A stretch of DNA of 64,000 bases from Chamaea fasciata. Lineage: Eukaryota > Chordata > Aves > Passeriformes > Sylviidae. The notes beneath the pieces were generated by a model. That model was not told the origin of the DNA and did no database searches. It saw only the letters and a program-made list of their open reading frames with translations. The position numbers and the translations under genes were made by a program. This document shows positions 51,535 to 64,000 of this stretch, one piece after another; position 1 is the stretch's first letter; the number at the start of each line of letters is the position of its first letter. The stretch is taken from NCBI GenBank assembly GCA_029207755.1, contig JARCOQ010000002.1, forward strand, positions 45,587,744-45,651,743, read 5' to 3'.

Positions 51535-54500
51535 CTTAAATTAATTTATTTCTAAAACCCCTTTCTTTCACCATATGAGGAAGGACTCCTGAAAAAAGCT
51601 AGCAATGAACTCTCTGTGTATGTTCCTGCCTAAACCTTTCCAGTACAGATAAAGGTTTATTTGCCATATAAACCCAAACCAGGGCTTTCACGGTGTCCAG
51701 GACTCAGCCCAGTTCCCCAAAGCTGTGAGCCCCCTTGGCCTTTCCCACAAACAGACAAGTAGTCCCAGGCCATGGCAGTAGTGGCAGGTTGGGGCTGCCC
51801 CTGCAGGAAAAGCAAAGGTGGAATTACTGAGGTCATCAGTGAAGGCAGGCATCAGCCCAAGCCACTGCCTGGACATGGATTTGTGCTGCCCTCTATGTGA
51901 CAGCAGAAGAGCCTGGAGCTGGTCTGGCCCCTGGGGATCCACCCGAGCCACACTTATCCTATGGAGGGAAAGAGAAGTTATTTCAGACATGATTCATCCT
52001 TTACAGTCAGGCAAGAGAAACTCTTAGTAAGAGGTCTAAACCATGAATGGCTACCTAGAAACATCTTTCTCTGCATTGCCTACAAGGGAGTCCAGAGGAG
52101 TTCCAAATGCTGTCACCTAACACCTGAACATAAGCACTCAGATTCTGCAGCCTTGTCCCAGCTCCTGCGCGCCACCCAGGAGGGACAACTAAAGCCATGC
52201 TGACAGGAGAGGGAAAGACTCAGCCCACCAGGAGGAACTGGCAGATCCCATGAGCAGGGCAGTCAGAATTCAGAGATTTGGACCTGCTTCACCAAAGGCA
52301 AAGGAATCTGGATCCTTGATGTTATTTGTCTGATTCTGAACAGTTTTAGGGAAAGATTTTTGTTATTCACATCTTCATTAAATGTTGCTTAATTCTGTAC
52401 TTCCCAGTTTCTCAAGGCCTCTAGATGTAACAATTTCAATTCATCTCTTTACAGAGGAAAGCTAATGCATTCAAACAAGTCACTCCAGACTTTCATTTTG
52501 CGTGTTGCTCTTAAGTTGTTCTTATTCTTCCTCAGCTTTGCTTCACAAACTAATGGAAAAGAAAGATTTACTGTCTTCATTTTCACTGGTGCTTATCTTT
52601 AGCACCTTTTCTTGCCCAATAGATCTGTTGCAACTGGTAATAAGGGGAATTGCCACTGTCTGACTTCTGCAGAACTTACTTTATCTCCTTTACAAGTTTT
52701 TATGACGTTATGTAAATACCGACCATCTTAGATTAAGAGCAGCACTTTAGCATAAAATATTCAGACTGTACCAACACTGGGGACTTTCCTATGGCAGCTT
52801 TATGCTGTTGTTCCAGTCATCTAGATGTAATATTGCCATTCTGCAATTTGATAGAAGTTTTAAGCATTTTGGGAGGAATTGCTATTCAGTGTGATTTTAC
52901 TGGATTCATAGATTAATTGTAGATATTTTCCAGATAACACTATTAGAAAATAGAAGTATCTGTAGGTCCAGCCACAGGGTCCTCAGTGAAACTGGTCCAT
53001 ATAAATAAGATTAGGCTAAATCTTTGACCTGAATAGATTGCAATCTAAGCAAACCAAAGGGAGAGCTGATGAAAAGAGGATATTATCATAGTTTTCCACG
53101 GGTGAACAAGAGTAAGACTGAGATTAAATTACTTATCTGAGGTCAGAGATAGCCTGCAGCAGACCCTGCCATACAATTTACATCTCTTAGAGTTCCACAT
53201 ATAACTATGAAGCCATCTTCCTACTCTCATATGCAAGATAATTTAAAAAGCTGGGGAATTAAATCTTGGTTTTTTACTGTCTGGAAATTATTACAATGTC
53301 TCTAAGAGAAATAAAATTTCTTTCTTTGCATCATGTATCTGTTAGTAATTAGGTGTTTTTCAAGAGAGAAAAGGTAAAGTCAAAGTTTTTGCTTGTTCCA
53401 CCTAAAGGATCTGGAATATGGAAATATTTACAAAGTACCTAAGATGCTTTGGTGAAAGGAAGTTGCATAATTCACATCATCTATTTTGTTAGACTTGCCA
53501 CATGGAAATGAAATATTGCTTTCTGTAGCAATTACTAAATTATTTCCCACCTACCTTGAAGTGAATCTCCTTCAGAGAGACCAAAACTAAGAGGTAACAA
53601 ATTAATATCTTCACTGTACAGCACAGCTGCTGACCACCACACGGATGAGAATTTCTATCTTGTGTTTCAAACTTTGCATTTTCAGAGAGAAAAGAGAGTA
53701 GAACTTGCTACATGTCCAAGGGAATGAAAGCTTGACCTCTACATAACAACTGGGGCTTCATCCCCAGTGAGGAGCACCTCACTCTATTCAGCATTACAGA
53801 CCCAGCTCTTCCACTTCCTTTTCCACTGAAATGTGTTCAACTATTGGCATCACTTCTCATCCTCAGACCTTGGTACACCCATGGTACTGTGACACATCCA
53901 GAGTATGCCTTGGAAATAAGGAGGATCCAACACTAGAGTCAGTGAACGTTTTGGGAAGTACATGAGTAGGGGGAAAGAAATATTCCTTGGGGACATCCCA
54001 GTTTAATCACACGAAGTACATCTCCCTTCAGCATTGCAAAGCTCTGCAGAAACCTGCTTTTTAGTTCTAGGCTGCCTTTCCCAGCACCTTACTTTACAGC
54101 CCAGACCACATCAGACATTCCCCCTATCAGAGCGGACTCATCTATTTGAAAGCGTCCTCTGGACCATTAGGCTCAAATCTTCCTACCTGAACCAGGGACT
54201 GGGGCTCAGAGCTTGCTGTGAGATCAGCTTGGATAAGGAAAAGGCTTTGAACCAAAGGAGTCCCAGAGCACATGGCCAGGAAGATGAAGACCAGGGTTAC
54301 AGTGGTCTTAGAAGAGTACTAATACAACACAGAGTTGTATTCCCTCTTAAGCCCCTTTTCCTTCTCTTTAATTCATGTATTTCGTTTAGTTATCTGGAGG
54401 CCAGACTTGCTTCCCTGGGTGCTAGAAAGCCCTCTAGTGCTCCATGGCAAGCTTTAGTCATCCCAGAGAGGCCCCAGGAGAGACCAAAGATGAGAGGGGG

Positions 54501-57500
54501 GATACTCTCTCAGGGTTTCTGCTGCACTGCAACCCTGCTCAGCCCAGCATGGAGCCAGGACAGCCATGAATGAGAGCCATGAATGCCTGAACCCACCCAG
54601 GTTTGTCAGAAAATGAACTAGAGCCTCTCCTTTCGTGTGCAACTCTTAACCACTCCATTAATAGCTAAAATGCAGCAGAGCAGTGGGAGGACTTGGGACC
54701 TGACCTTCTTTGACTCTGTCACCAAGCACCAGCATCCTTTGCTGGCAGTTTCTTAACCGGCTCCTTGCTCTTCACATCAGTGTTTGGAATCCTATTCTTC
54801 AGTGTCTCTTGCCAGCCAAGGAAACCCGTCTCTGGGCTGCAGCCCAAGCTTTACTACCAGTGGGATGAGACTTCAGGCTCTGGTGTCTATAAATAGCATC
54901 CTATGAGTACCCCAGCTCCCCACAAACAGCACAAGATGCCTTGCAATGCTCCCCAGTGCTGCTCTGGAGGCCACTGCCAGGAACTGCTCCATCCAACAAC
55001 CACTGCAGTGTTCAACCTCCAGGCACTTTGCTCCTCCATCAGCCCTTACTTTCCCGGGCATGTTTCTGAGATACTCCAAATTCCAGCCCTTTAACCTGTA
55101 AAAGCAGCAGGGATGTGAATCAAGGCGCCTTGCCTGGCACGACTGAGGAGATCACCTGGGGCTCCCTGCAGTGAAATGACAGAAACAGGCATTTGCACCA
55201 TGTGGTTTCTGTGACCCATTTCAGACATGCACCGTCCCCAGGGCAGCTGTGCACCAGAAACAGCTGTTGCTCTGTGCAGGAAGCCAAGGGTGTCCAGCTC
55301 AGAGGTCATGTCTGCACAGAAGTGGGCATATAAAGCTGGGGATGAATCCCACAGTGTGCCACTGGGATCTGGGTACATGCCAGCAGCTTGTGATTCCTCC
55401 TTTGGGTCTGCTGGGAAGAGTGCCCAAGGATTTTGATACTGGCTGAAGTGGGCAGAGTAATTTCATCTCCATTGCTTGTGCATGATTTACAGCTTTGACA
55501 TGTATTTCTGCATTGCTCCTGTTTTATTAAATTAGTGCTGGGATCTTTTGAGGCAACTTTTAAATAATTTGCACAGCTTACCTAACATCACTTACTTGCT
55601 CAGGGTCTCATATGAAATTCACTTGCATTCAGCCCAACTCTTCCAACCAGCTAAATGTATTATTCTAGAAACAACTGAGAATTCCAAGATTGATGAATTG
55701 TTCAGGAACCTCATAATTATTCTGCAGGTTTTCATTCCTACTAGTAGTCTTAGAGGACTTGATAAGAGTAGTAATTAGTAAGCATCTTCCCCAGGAAGTT
55801 ATACAGGTGTCTTTTCCTGCCGTATCTGTGGCTTTCAGTTTTTTAAAAAAACTGTTTTTCAAAAATCAAACTTTTCCAACTAAATAAGTCTGATAAAACA
55901 TAACCAACTACATATCAATGCCTACAAAAATGGCAGAAAGAAAGAGGGCAGTTGCTATTATCTTTGTAGTACAGAGAGAGAAAGAATATTGCTTAAAGGA
56001 GCAATAAATCAAATTATAGCTGAAAATGATAATGTCACAGCAACATAACTGCATTATGTAAGTAGCCCCAGGCTCTTTCCATAGTTCTAACTCAGCCTAG
56101 ATGACACATAAAAGCTTATCGGACAAGGCTGGCAGCGGCTGCGCGGCTCCAGCCACACTGTCATTACAATGGCAGGAAAAACAAGGAACTAAACAGCTTG
56201 GAGAGCTGCCTCTCAAACCCACCCTGACAGCAGCTAATATTTCAGTTTTCAAGTAACCATAAAGACTGATTCCAGGTATTTAATGTTCTAATAACAAGGT
56301 ATGCTTAGCTTTGACAGACTTTTTCTGAAGAAGCTGCTTCTCTATCCCACTCCCCTGCCCTGGTTCTGTTTAACTTTATGTCTAGAGAGTCAAGGTCCTT
56401 GAAGCAGAGCAAGCAGCTGGATGAGGATGTCATGAGTGCATTTCTGTCTGAGTCCTTTACCCTCCATGAGGGTTTAAAAATGAAATGAGACATTGCCTAG
56501 CTTGTCAATATAAACTGGAGTACAAAGGCTTGACAGCTCCCTCTCCTAAACATCAGTGTATTTGAAGTCTAACACTCCAGAATGGGCAATTAAAGGATTG
56601 CGGAGTACATGTCATCATTATTTGATGGATATTAATAAAATATTCCACTAAGTAGTAAATATTTGGAAAATAGAGTCTGTGAACACATCATTTCCTTCAC
56701 CCAAAACAAGTCATTCCTCCTTCATCTGACTAGGAACATCTTCAAGACAATGGATCACTTAGAAACACTCCTTGCATACAGGAAAACATCCTATTCCTAA
56801 CAAAGTTAGGAAAATATTGAGGAAATATTGTGGTTAGCAAATGTTGAGGCCACAGTGCTCAATATTGTCTTCAGAGAAACTTTACTTTCCCGCTTTAAAG
56901 AGTGTGAATCCATTACAAAGAAAAGTATGAAAAAATTACACCAAATGCTCAATAATATTTTCAGAATTAAGCCAAAACATACCTTCAATTGTTTTGGGTT
57001 TTTTTTCCTTTCTTAAAACTATATGGATTTTAAAAATGTTTTACACAAAATCTCACCAGTTTTAAATTGCTACATTTAATTGAAAAACTAAACAGACACC
57101 GTTTCATCCTGAATATTTTTTCCTCCTATAAAACATACTGTAATTTTTGGCCAAATACAAATAAAATTTGTCATCTAGAGTGAAAAATTCAGTTTAACCC
57201 AAGCTCTACCAGAGAGCTGTGAGGGCAGCTTTTCCTTAATTTAGAAGCAGTAGGCACTCACTCTGAGGTGTATTTGTAGTTCTGTTCAATGGATCAAATG
57301 CTGCTGGAAAATCAAGTTCCCTTGACCTGGTAAGATCTGAGACTCCTCAGTCCCTTCTAGGCTGTGATTACCAATTCTCACCACCTTGCCAGGGAAAGAG
57401 CACATCCTCAGCTTGCACACTGCCTGCTTAGCCAACACTAAAGGCACCCCCACTATCTCTTACACTAACAAGCCTACAAAGCCACAGACTGCGCATGAGC

Positions 57501-60500
57501 AGCACAATTTCAGAATGCCTTTTAATTGCAGGAAATCAGAACAGCTCTCTCTAATTCTCCCAATGAAAGAGCACCGTGCTCTTCAGATCCTCAAGTGCTG
57601 CTCAGAAGTGCTGTTCTTGCAGCACTTGCCTAATGGTCCTTTTCAGAACGGGGTCAGGCCATTAGAAAATCTGCAGGCCTGCAGATACCAATACCAAATT
57701 ACTGCTCTGTGCTGAAGCTCAGACCCACTGCAGTGCATTGTTGCTAGAAATCCCCAGTGAAGGGTTTCCACCTTGCTGACTTGGATAGCTGCTACCAAGA
57801 GGAGCAGCTCAATAGTAAACCACAGTCCCTTGGCTGACCTCTGCAGCTACATGTGAACAGCTCTCCTCAGCCTCACCTGTCTTGGAGTCTGACTGACTAT
57901 AGATAGAGAAAGGAAAAGCAAGAGAATAGCAGAAATCACCAGAAACTGAATAGCCATAAGAGCACTTAACCACAACAGAGCATAGAGGGCTCAATGCAAA
58001 TCTGCAGATAAGAGAGCAGTCTCTGCCAAGTTTTGCTCTTTAAATAAACTTTCGGCAGGACTTTAGGATAGCAAAGCAGAATTTTACATATGGATTCTCT
58101 TCCTAAAATAGAACAAGCCAAATAGAGACCCAGGAATTTGAACTTTTGAAGATATATGTAACTCAGCTTTAGGGTGATAAAAATAGATCAATTGCTCTAT
58201 ACATTGTAATACTTCAAATATCAGTAAGTTAAAGTCGTTCTTATTGCTAACCCTAATCCTTTCCCTACTGCCCCACTCCAGCTGACCAGCCTTTCTTCTG
58301 CAACAGTCAAAGTAGAAATTCATCCTCTGATAACCACGTGACCCACTCTTGGTATGCAATCTCCTCCACGTGATCTGTGCTTGGGAAGCAGCTCTCCTTT
58401 CCTTTTTTTTGGCTGGTATCAAGAAATTGCCAGATATCAGTTATCTCTCTTCTCCCAGGCTGTCCTTTGGCAGCGTGGATGGACCTGCGCGGTATGGGAT
58501 ATAAGCAGCAGAAGGGAATAACTGAGGATTAGTGCAATTCAGCCTTAAATGTTTTTACAGCTACCAAAACCTCAGTGCTCTCCTCTGCACCACATTTCCC
58601 AAAATTCATAGTGATGCTTACCTTCAGCTGTGCTCCATGTTCCCCATTTACATTTTCCTGCCCCAAAATGCACTCACCATCCAAAGTCAACTCACCACAA
58701 TGTTAAAAAGAACCATTAGATTAGTATTTACAAAGCTATCTTGATAAAGCACCAGGCACTAGTAGTTATTTGCATCTCTTTTCTGTCTACTGCCCATGCA
58801 CCTCTACCATTCTTGATCCCTTCAGGCTGGAATTTAAATCACTTATGAAGTAGCATTTTCAAAACAAACCCTTCCTTAAATGTAGAGTTAACATAGGCGT
58901 TAATGCTTTTTCATCCACTAACCACTCCTTTCAGTATATGTCATAATAGCTGTAGGTAAGTCTCCTCTGACATTTCCTGTACCCACAATGAGCATTTAAA
59001 AGCCATTCAGATAGATGATATAATAGCAATTAGAACCATTTTTCCTGCTAGCATGCTGTCCTTATCACATTCAAGGAAAAAAGTAATCAAAGCTGTTATT
59101 CTATCTTGGCAGACACACTTTAATCTCTTGAATATATTGTGGACTAATGGGACACGTCACCAGATAAAGCAGAAAGCCACTGTACATGCAAAGTCCAGCA
59201 ACCAAGCAAAAACCATTTGGTTTATCGAGAATCATTTCCTCTGCCAGTATACTACTGAGAACAAGTTTACTAAAAGCTTAAAGTGGGATTAGAAGATAAA
59301 GAGGGATCCAATCACTGACAGCATTTTCCCCTCTAAAGCATTCTCACATGAATCTTAGCACACTAAGCTGCAGCAGTCTTGTGCTTTCACAGAGGGACTG
59401 AGCTTGAGCAGTGTCAGGGCAGAGGAATACATCTGAACAGCATCCATGCTGCTGCATATTCATAGAATGGCTCTGTCCTCTGCCAAGCCATACGCTTGCA
59501 AGAAAGCAACCATCTTAAGTGTGTTACCCAGGGCAGCTTCAGGGATGGAAAAACACAAAGCAGACAGCATTTTTAGGACCACTCAACCTTTTGTCAAATT
59601 CTGGAATTAACTCAGCCAGCATTGAAGCCCTCAAGCCACTGCCGTATCAGCCCTTCTTCCTCCCACAGCCCAGTGTGGCCACCACAAAGACATACCCATG
59701 TCTGTTTAGCCTTTATATAGTTTTTATGTCCCATTTTCTTCACTTCAATCATTCTGCACAGTAGGCAGCATTTCTCACACGTGTTGTCAGCCCTCAGTCC
59801 AAATGCGCACTCGACAAGTAATGTATGAACTCTAGCAGGCTGCAGTTACAGACAGGTGAGGCAATGCATGTGCCCTAGACTTAAGTCAATGAAATACATC
59901 AGCCAGGCTCCTGGTTATCCTTGGAGCAAGTTAAGTTTAGCTTTTCCCCCCACTTGTGTATGCCATCCAGAACCAGTGTTTCCACCACAGCCAGCTGCAT
60001 CTGCACACAGGAGATGCAGATGAACATGCTCATGCCCTTCATGTTCTGTGCCACTGGACACAGAACCAGCTGACAGATGTTATCACTGTTGAGGCATATG
60101 CTTAAATCATACTGCTCGGACTTATGCAGTTTTGGCATTTTCCCCTAAGGGTACTAGCCAGATTCTCCCACAGTGTATTCCAACCACCCATCCTGCCTTA
60201 CCTGAAAGGAAGCCACTGAATAAAACAAATTGAGGGAGGAGAGCCCTCTAAGTTGCATCTACCTACAGCAGGAGGTAATAAAGACCACATTGACTAGAAA
60301 ATGCACACTCCAATGCTCCAGTGCCTGAGCAGCCACCTGTATATTATGCACAAAAACCATGCTCTCAGCACAGATCATGATGAAGCTGGATGTGGATTAA
60401 GTACATATGAGCTGTGGGAAGAAGCCTGAGCACTCCATAGCAAGTACTAGTTAAGGAGAGCTTTAGCAATCATTTTTGTCATGATACTATCTTACTAAAT

Positions 60501-60974
60501 GAGGACTACAGCTGTATAGACCCTAAGAAGGCTCAGAATTAAGAATTAAAGAAAACTGTTCTTAATAGGTAATGGAAAAGTCACTGAGAAGAGAAAATCA
60601 CTCCAATTTCCTAACCACATTTATTGCAGCTGTTGGGAACACTTATCTATATAACCAAGTATGCAGTAATGATAACAATAGGTAAATACAGTACTCTCCT
60701 GACAGCTAAGTTCTAAATTAATCTCGGAACAGTGGCTGTAATTAACAGGCCAGCAGTCAAGAGTCAGTAACACAAAGCTGAGCCAGTCTCCCATATCTAA
60801 AAGCTACAGAAGCATTAAAGAACCTAATAAATAGGTCAACCCCTTTCTGTACTGTGTATCAGGTATGATTCATCCACAAAATGAAAATTTTAATGTTCAC
60901 ACACCATTATTATAAATGCTTATATGTTACTATAAATATTTAATGTCCAGTTCAATTGGCAATATTAAGATCAC
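51535..60974. other. Intergenic DNA, no gene seen
   Basis: About 9.4 kb without a recognised exon. The longest frame (54034-54573, 179 codons, plus) shows no domain or repeat and is probably chance. The minus-strand frame at 60138-59899 (79 codons, from MPKLHKSEQYDLSICLNSDN) has a fairly protein-like composition, but I cannot place it. Confidence 0.5.
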
Positions 60975-60980
60975 TTTATT
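60975..60980 (-). terminator. Candidate poly(A) signal at the 3' end of a minus-strand transcript
   Basis: AATAAA on the minus strand, preceded by sequence that resembles the end of a vertebrate 3' UTR (TATTTTATTTGTACATG, then CATAAGGCTTAAAATAAAG). If real, the gene body lies to the right, at 61-64 kb and beyond. In human the neighbour beyond the AMER2 5' end is MTMR6, but no MTMR6 coding sequence is recognisable here. Confidence 0.25.
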
Positions 60981-63900
60981 TTAAGCCTTATGGATTTTGA
61001 AAACATGTACAAATAAAATACTTGTTACAAAATTCCATTTGCTAAAGTTTCTTCAGGAATATACATCAAGCATGATCCCAGCACACAGATAAATGAATTT
61101 TACAGAAAGCATTACATCGAGCAATAAATGTTAGTGAAACAGCCAGTCTTTCCAGATATTTTACAATGAAAAATTCTTTCCCTTCGCCACATCTAATATT
61201 TGACTAAGTTTTTAAATTTATTTTAAATAGCCATGTCTGAATTTAAAATGTGTAACCAAACCAATCGTGGAAGTCAACAGGCACTCAGAAGCCCCAAAGG
61301 GGAGAGTAAGCACTATTTTTCAAGTTCACTATTTCAGGGGTAGAAATCCCTGAGACACAGAAAAACACTGAAGCCATTTTCTTCAATGGAAAGATGCTTG
61401 TCAAGGGACATTGTCAACAGATAGATGTAAAGATAAACTGTAAGGCTGAAGAGCAATAGTAAGACAGAGGAAGGAAAGCAACCTGTAACACCAGGTGATG
61501 AGGAATGCTTGGTGGAGCAACATCATGGGACTTCACCAAGGCTGCTTGCTTGCAAGAAAAGCACTCAGCAGAAATATATGCAGAGATACAACGCACAAGA
61601 TAAGCACGTGCTTGTCATTAACATGGAAAACAGCGTGTGCCAAAACTATAATCCCACTTAGTTATAAACTGACCACTTAGTATCCAACTGACCTCAAAAG
61701 TTAAAATACAAACAAGAATAAACAAGATATTGTGCTCCAATTTCAACATCACCATCAGGACATTTATTATGTGAAGCCAGTAGATTAGGTAACACAGATC
61801 CATATATATTTTCTGCTTCTCAACGCAGTACAGAACTGCTCAGCAGTAAGTGTTTAACAGACCAGGCCACTGAATTCTCTGGGACCTGGAAACTGATCTC
61901 AGATGCAGTATGCCTCTAACCTTCCACCTCAAGTCCCTGAGTTGCTGCTGGACATCAAAACAGCTCTACTGCTTCTACTTTATGAGTCATACCCCTGCAG
62001 TGTCCTGTTCCTTGCTACATGCTGTGACACGGGTCCCCAACTACATCCCTGTCCTTAAGCCTATTGTGCGTACAGAAGCTGCACCACTGAATGACAATGC
62101 TGTGCTGATTTTCAGCGTTATTTAACATGGAGGCAGGTCAAGCTAGCTACATCAAGCATGAGTTCACTCACACGGTTCACTGAGGCTGATGTGAGCCTTC
62201 AGAGCAGTGGAAGAAAGCCACAGGACGCTCAGGTTATTGAGACATCCAGAGCATTAAGAAGCCCGTTACGTGTGACGGACGTCAAGCACCACAATAAGCA
62301 ACACTAGGAGGAAAGTGTGGCGTAAAAGGTGAAAGCAAGTCCTTGGACTTCAATCTAAGGATCTAATCCTAAAGGTTAATATAGGTTTCACAACCAGTAC
62401 ACTTAGCCTATGATCAGCCACAGGTTTAAAACTATTAGCAAATAAACAGGAGTTCTAAGAGCAATCTTTAGTTTCTGACCTAAAGATCTATAAATATCAC
62501 TGGAGGGATGATCTAGTTTGAAATCAGATTATCTTTAAACTAACTAGAAAGCAATCATGTTTACGAGAGGCCCTTATGCCTGTCACACTTGCTCCAGAAC
62601 AGGGCAGCACACTAAAGAACAGATGTTGACAGCATGTGCCCTGTGCTATTTTAACATTGAGTTTCCTTATATTATTTATATCACTTCCTTAAGGGGACAG
62701 TAGTTAAGCCAAGCTACCCCAGCCCCACTTCGGCCCAAGTGCAGCCAGTTTTGTGCTCAGTTTACCAGAATGGGAGGAGCAAGTTCTCGGAGATTTGCTG
62801 ATATGTTACTTTATCAAAAGGCCTCAGGAAAACAGCAACTAGAGAGGAAGAACACATCACCTGTCCCAGCAAGGCATTCTCCACTGTGCTTACCCTGAGG
62901 AGGAGACACATTAAACTGTCACAGTTTGATTTGGGCTAGCTTTCCCTCTGCAAAATCATTCTATTAGGGCATTTGTTCCACACAGGGATGTGCGGTTTTA
63001 CGGAAGGACTGCTGTTCCAGTTCTCTAAAAGGACTCTCCAGACTTCAGGCTTCTGCCCTAGATTTAGGTCACTAGTAATTGGACATGTGTAGAAAATGCA
63101 CAGGCTCAGTTCAGTGTTGCCTAATTAATTTCTTAGTCTGTTGATTTGGCAGTCGCCCTACAAAACAGAACAGTTGGATACTTAAAATTGTATGGAAGAA
63201 TACCTTATGATACTAGCAAGCCTCCCAAAAAATAAGCCAAACTCTTTCGGTACTAATGAAATAAATATTTTAAATTGCCTGGAGTACAAAAGTGAAATCA
63301 GTTTTCTCAGGTGAGACTAACAGCTTTGGTCACTAAAAGAAAAAAAGATCAAGCACAGCACAGAATGTTGAAACCCAAAAACTTCACCTAAGGAGACCTT
63401 CTTACAACGAACCACAGAACTGACAGGTGCCTAGCAAGTCTAGCAACCTATGGAGCATAATCAAATGTACCAGTTTTCTGTCTGGGACATTATATTCCCA
63501 AGCAACTGGTGAGCATACCAACCACAAACTAATGTCACAGCCTGAAAGAGAGAGTTCTGCACATTATTTTTGATCTGTATGAGGTGCCTTTCAGTATGTA
63601 ACTGCTCTTGTTGTAACATATTTACGATAAAGAAAAGCTCATCCACTGAAATTAGAATTTAAATTCTTCCTGTTTCTAGGCTTCTGCTGCAATTTTTTAG
63701 TCAACTTGCCTGATTTTTTAAAAATCCTTCTTGAAGGACACAGAACAGCCCCACTGTGCTGAGTCTGGGCTATCCTGCCAAGCTTTCTGTTGGAGCTCAC
63801 TTGACTACCATCTATTCACTTCACCACAGGTCCTATGTGCTTTAGGTAGTTTTGGCTTCGGCCTAAACAGCAAATGAGAAGAGACAGATGCCTCTCTGCA

Positions 63901-64000
63901 GGACCTTTCCTCACTGGTGACCCTGGGGGTTGAGTTGGCAGAGCTACCTGAACCTTACAAGGTGGTTGCTCTACAAAACGGCCTTATAAAACTCTATTCA
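60981..64000. other. Unassigned DNA, possibly 3' UTR or intron of the next gene
   Basis: No coding exon recognised on either strand. The sequence is moderately AT-rich and non-repetitive, with short open frames only (71 codons or fewer). It is compatible with a long minus-strand 3' UTR ending at 60.97 kb, or with plain intergenic DNA. Confidence 0.35.

Noticed and set aside
54034..54573. A 179-codon plus-strand frame, the longest in the right half
   Set aside because: No domain, repeat or signal could be recognised and there is no promoter-like sequence upstream. Frames of this size occur by chance in 64 kb.
1..64000. CRISPR arrays, operons, phage or other prokaryotic systems
   Set aside because: No spaced direct repeats or gene clusters of that kind were seen. 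Repeat content and the AMER2 locus show vertebrate nuclear DNA.

Overview
This window is vertebrate nuclear DNA, almost certainly from a bird and probably a songbird. It holds one certain gene in 64 kb. The repeats are avian: CR1 LINE 3' ends near 31.6, 34.8 and 44.7 kb, and near 51.4 kb a tRNA-Ile-derived SINE that ends in a CR1-type tail, as in the SINE described from zebra finch. There are no bacterial-style operons, and most open frames of 60-180 codons look like chance.

The certain gene is AMER2 (FAM123A, APC membrane recruitment protein 2) on the minus strand, with an intact intron-less coding frame at 30466-28607 (619 residues). Its 5' half lies in a CpG island (about 29.65-31.07 kb). 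An AT-rich TATA-like box at 30819-30809 is a candidate core promoter. A 3' UTR probably runs to about 26.87 kb, where a minus-strand AATAAA occurs.

Upstream of the CpG island lies a graded pentanucleotide array (31461-31640), 36 units long, that passes from GGAAC to AGAAC to AGAAT and abuts the 3' end of a CR1 LINE. Further right the DNA is mostly gene-free: a CR1 scrap at 34.8 kb, a CR1 scrap followed by a possible solo LTR at 44.7-45.9 kb, and the SINE at 51.4 kb. A 3'-end-like sequence at about 60.98 kb on the minus strand may mark the end of the next gene, whose body would lie beyond the window.

Left of AMER2 the DNA is also largely gene-free. The one item that may be a second gene is a candidate two-exon minus-strand transcript. 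A GC-rich patch at 25.67-25.82 kb ends in a strong GTAAGT donor, and a phase-compatible acceptor 4.5 kb away at 21096 leads into a 76-codon open frame of unrecognised sequence. I found no multi-gene system. The observations most worth checking are this candidate transcript, the pentamer array next to AMER2, and the start-site and promoter structure of AMER2.
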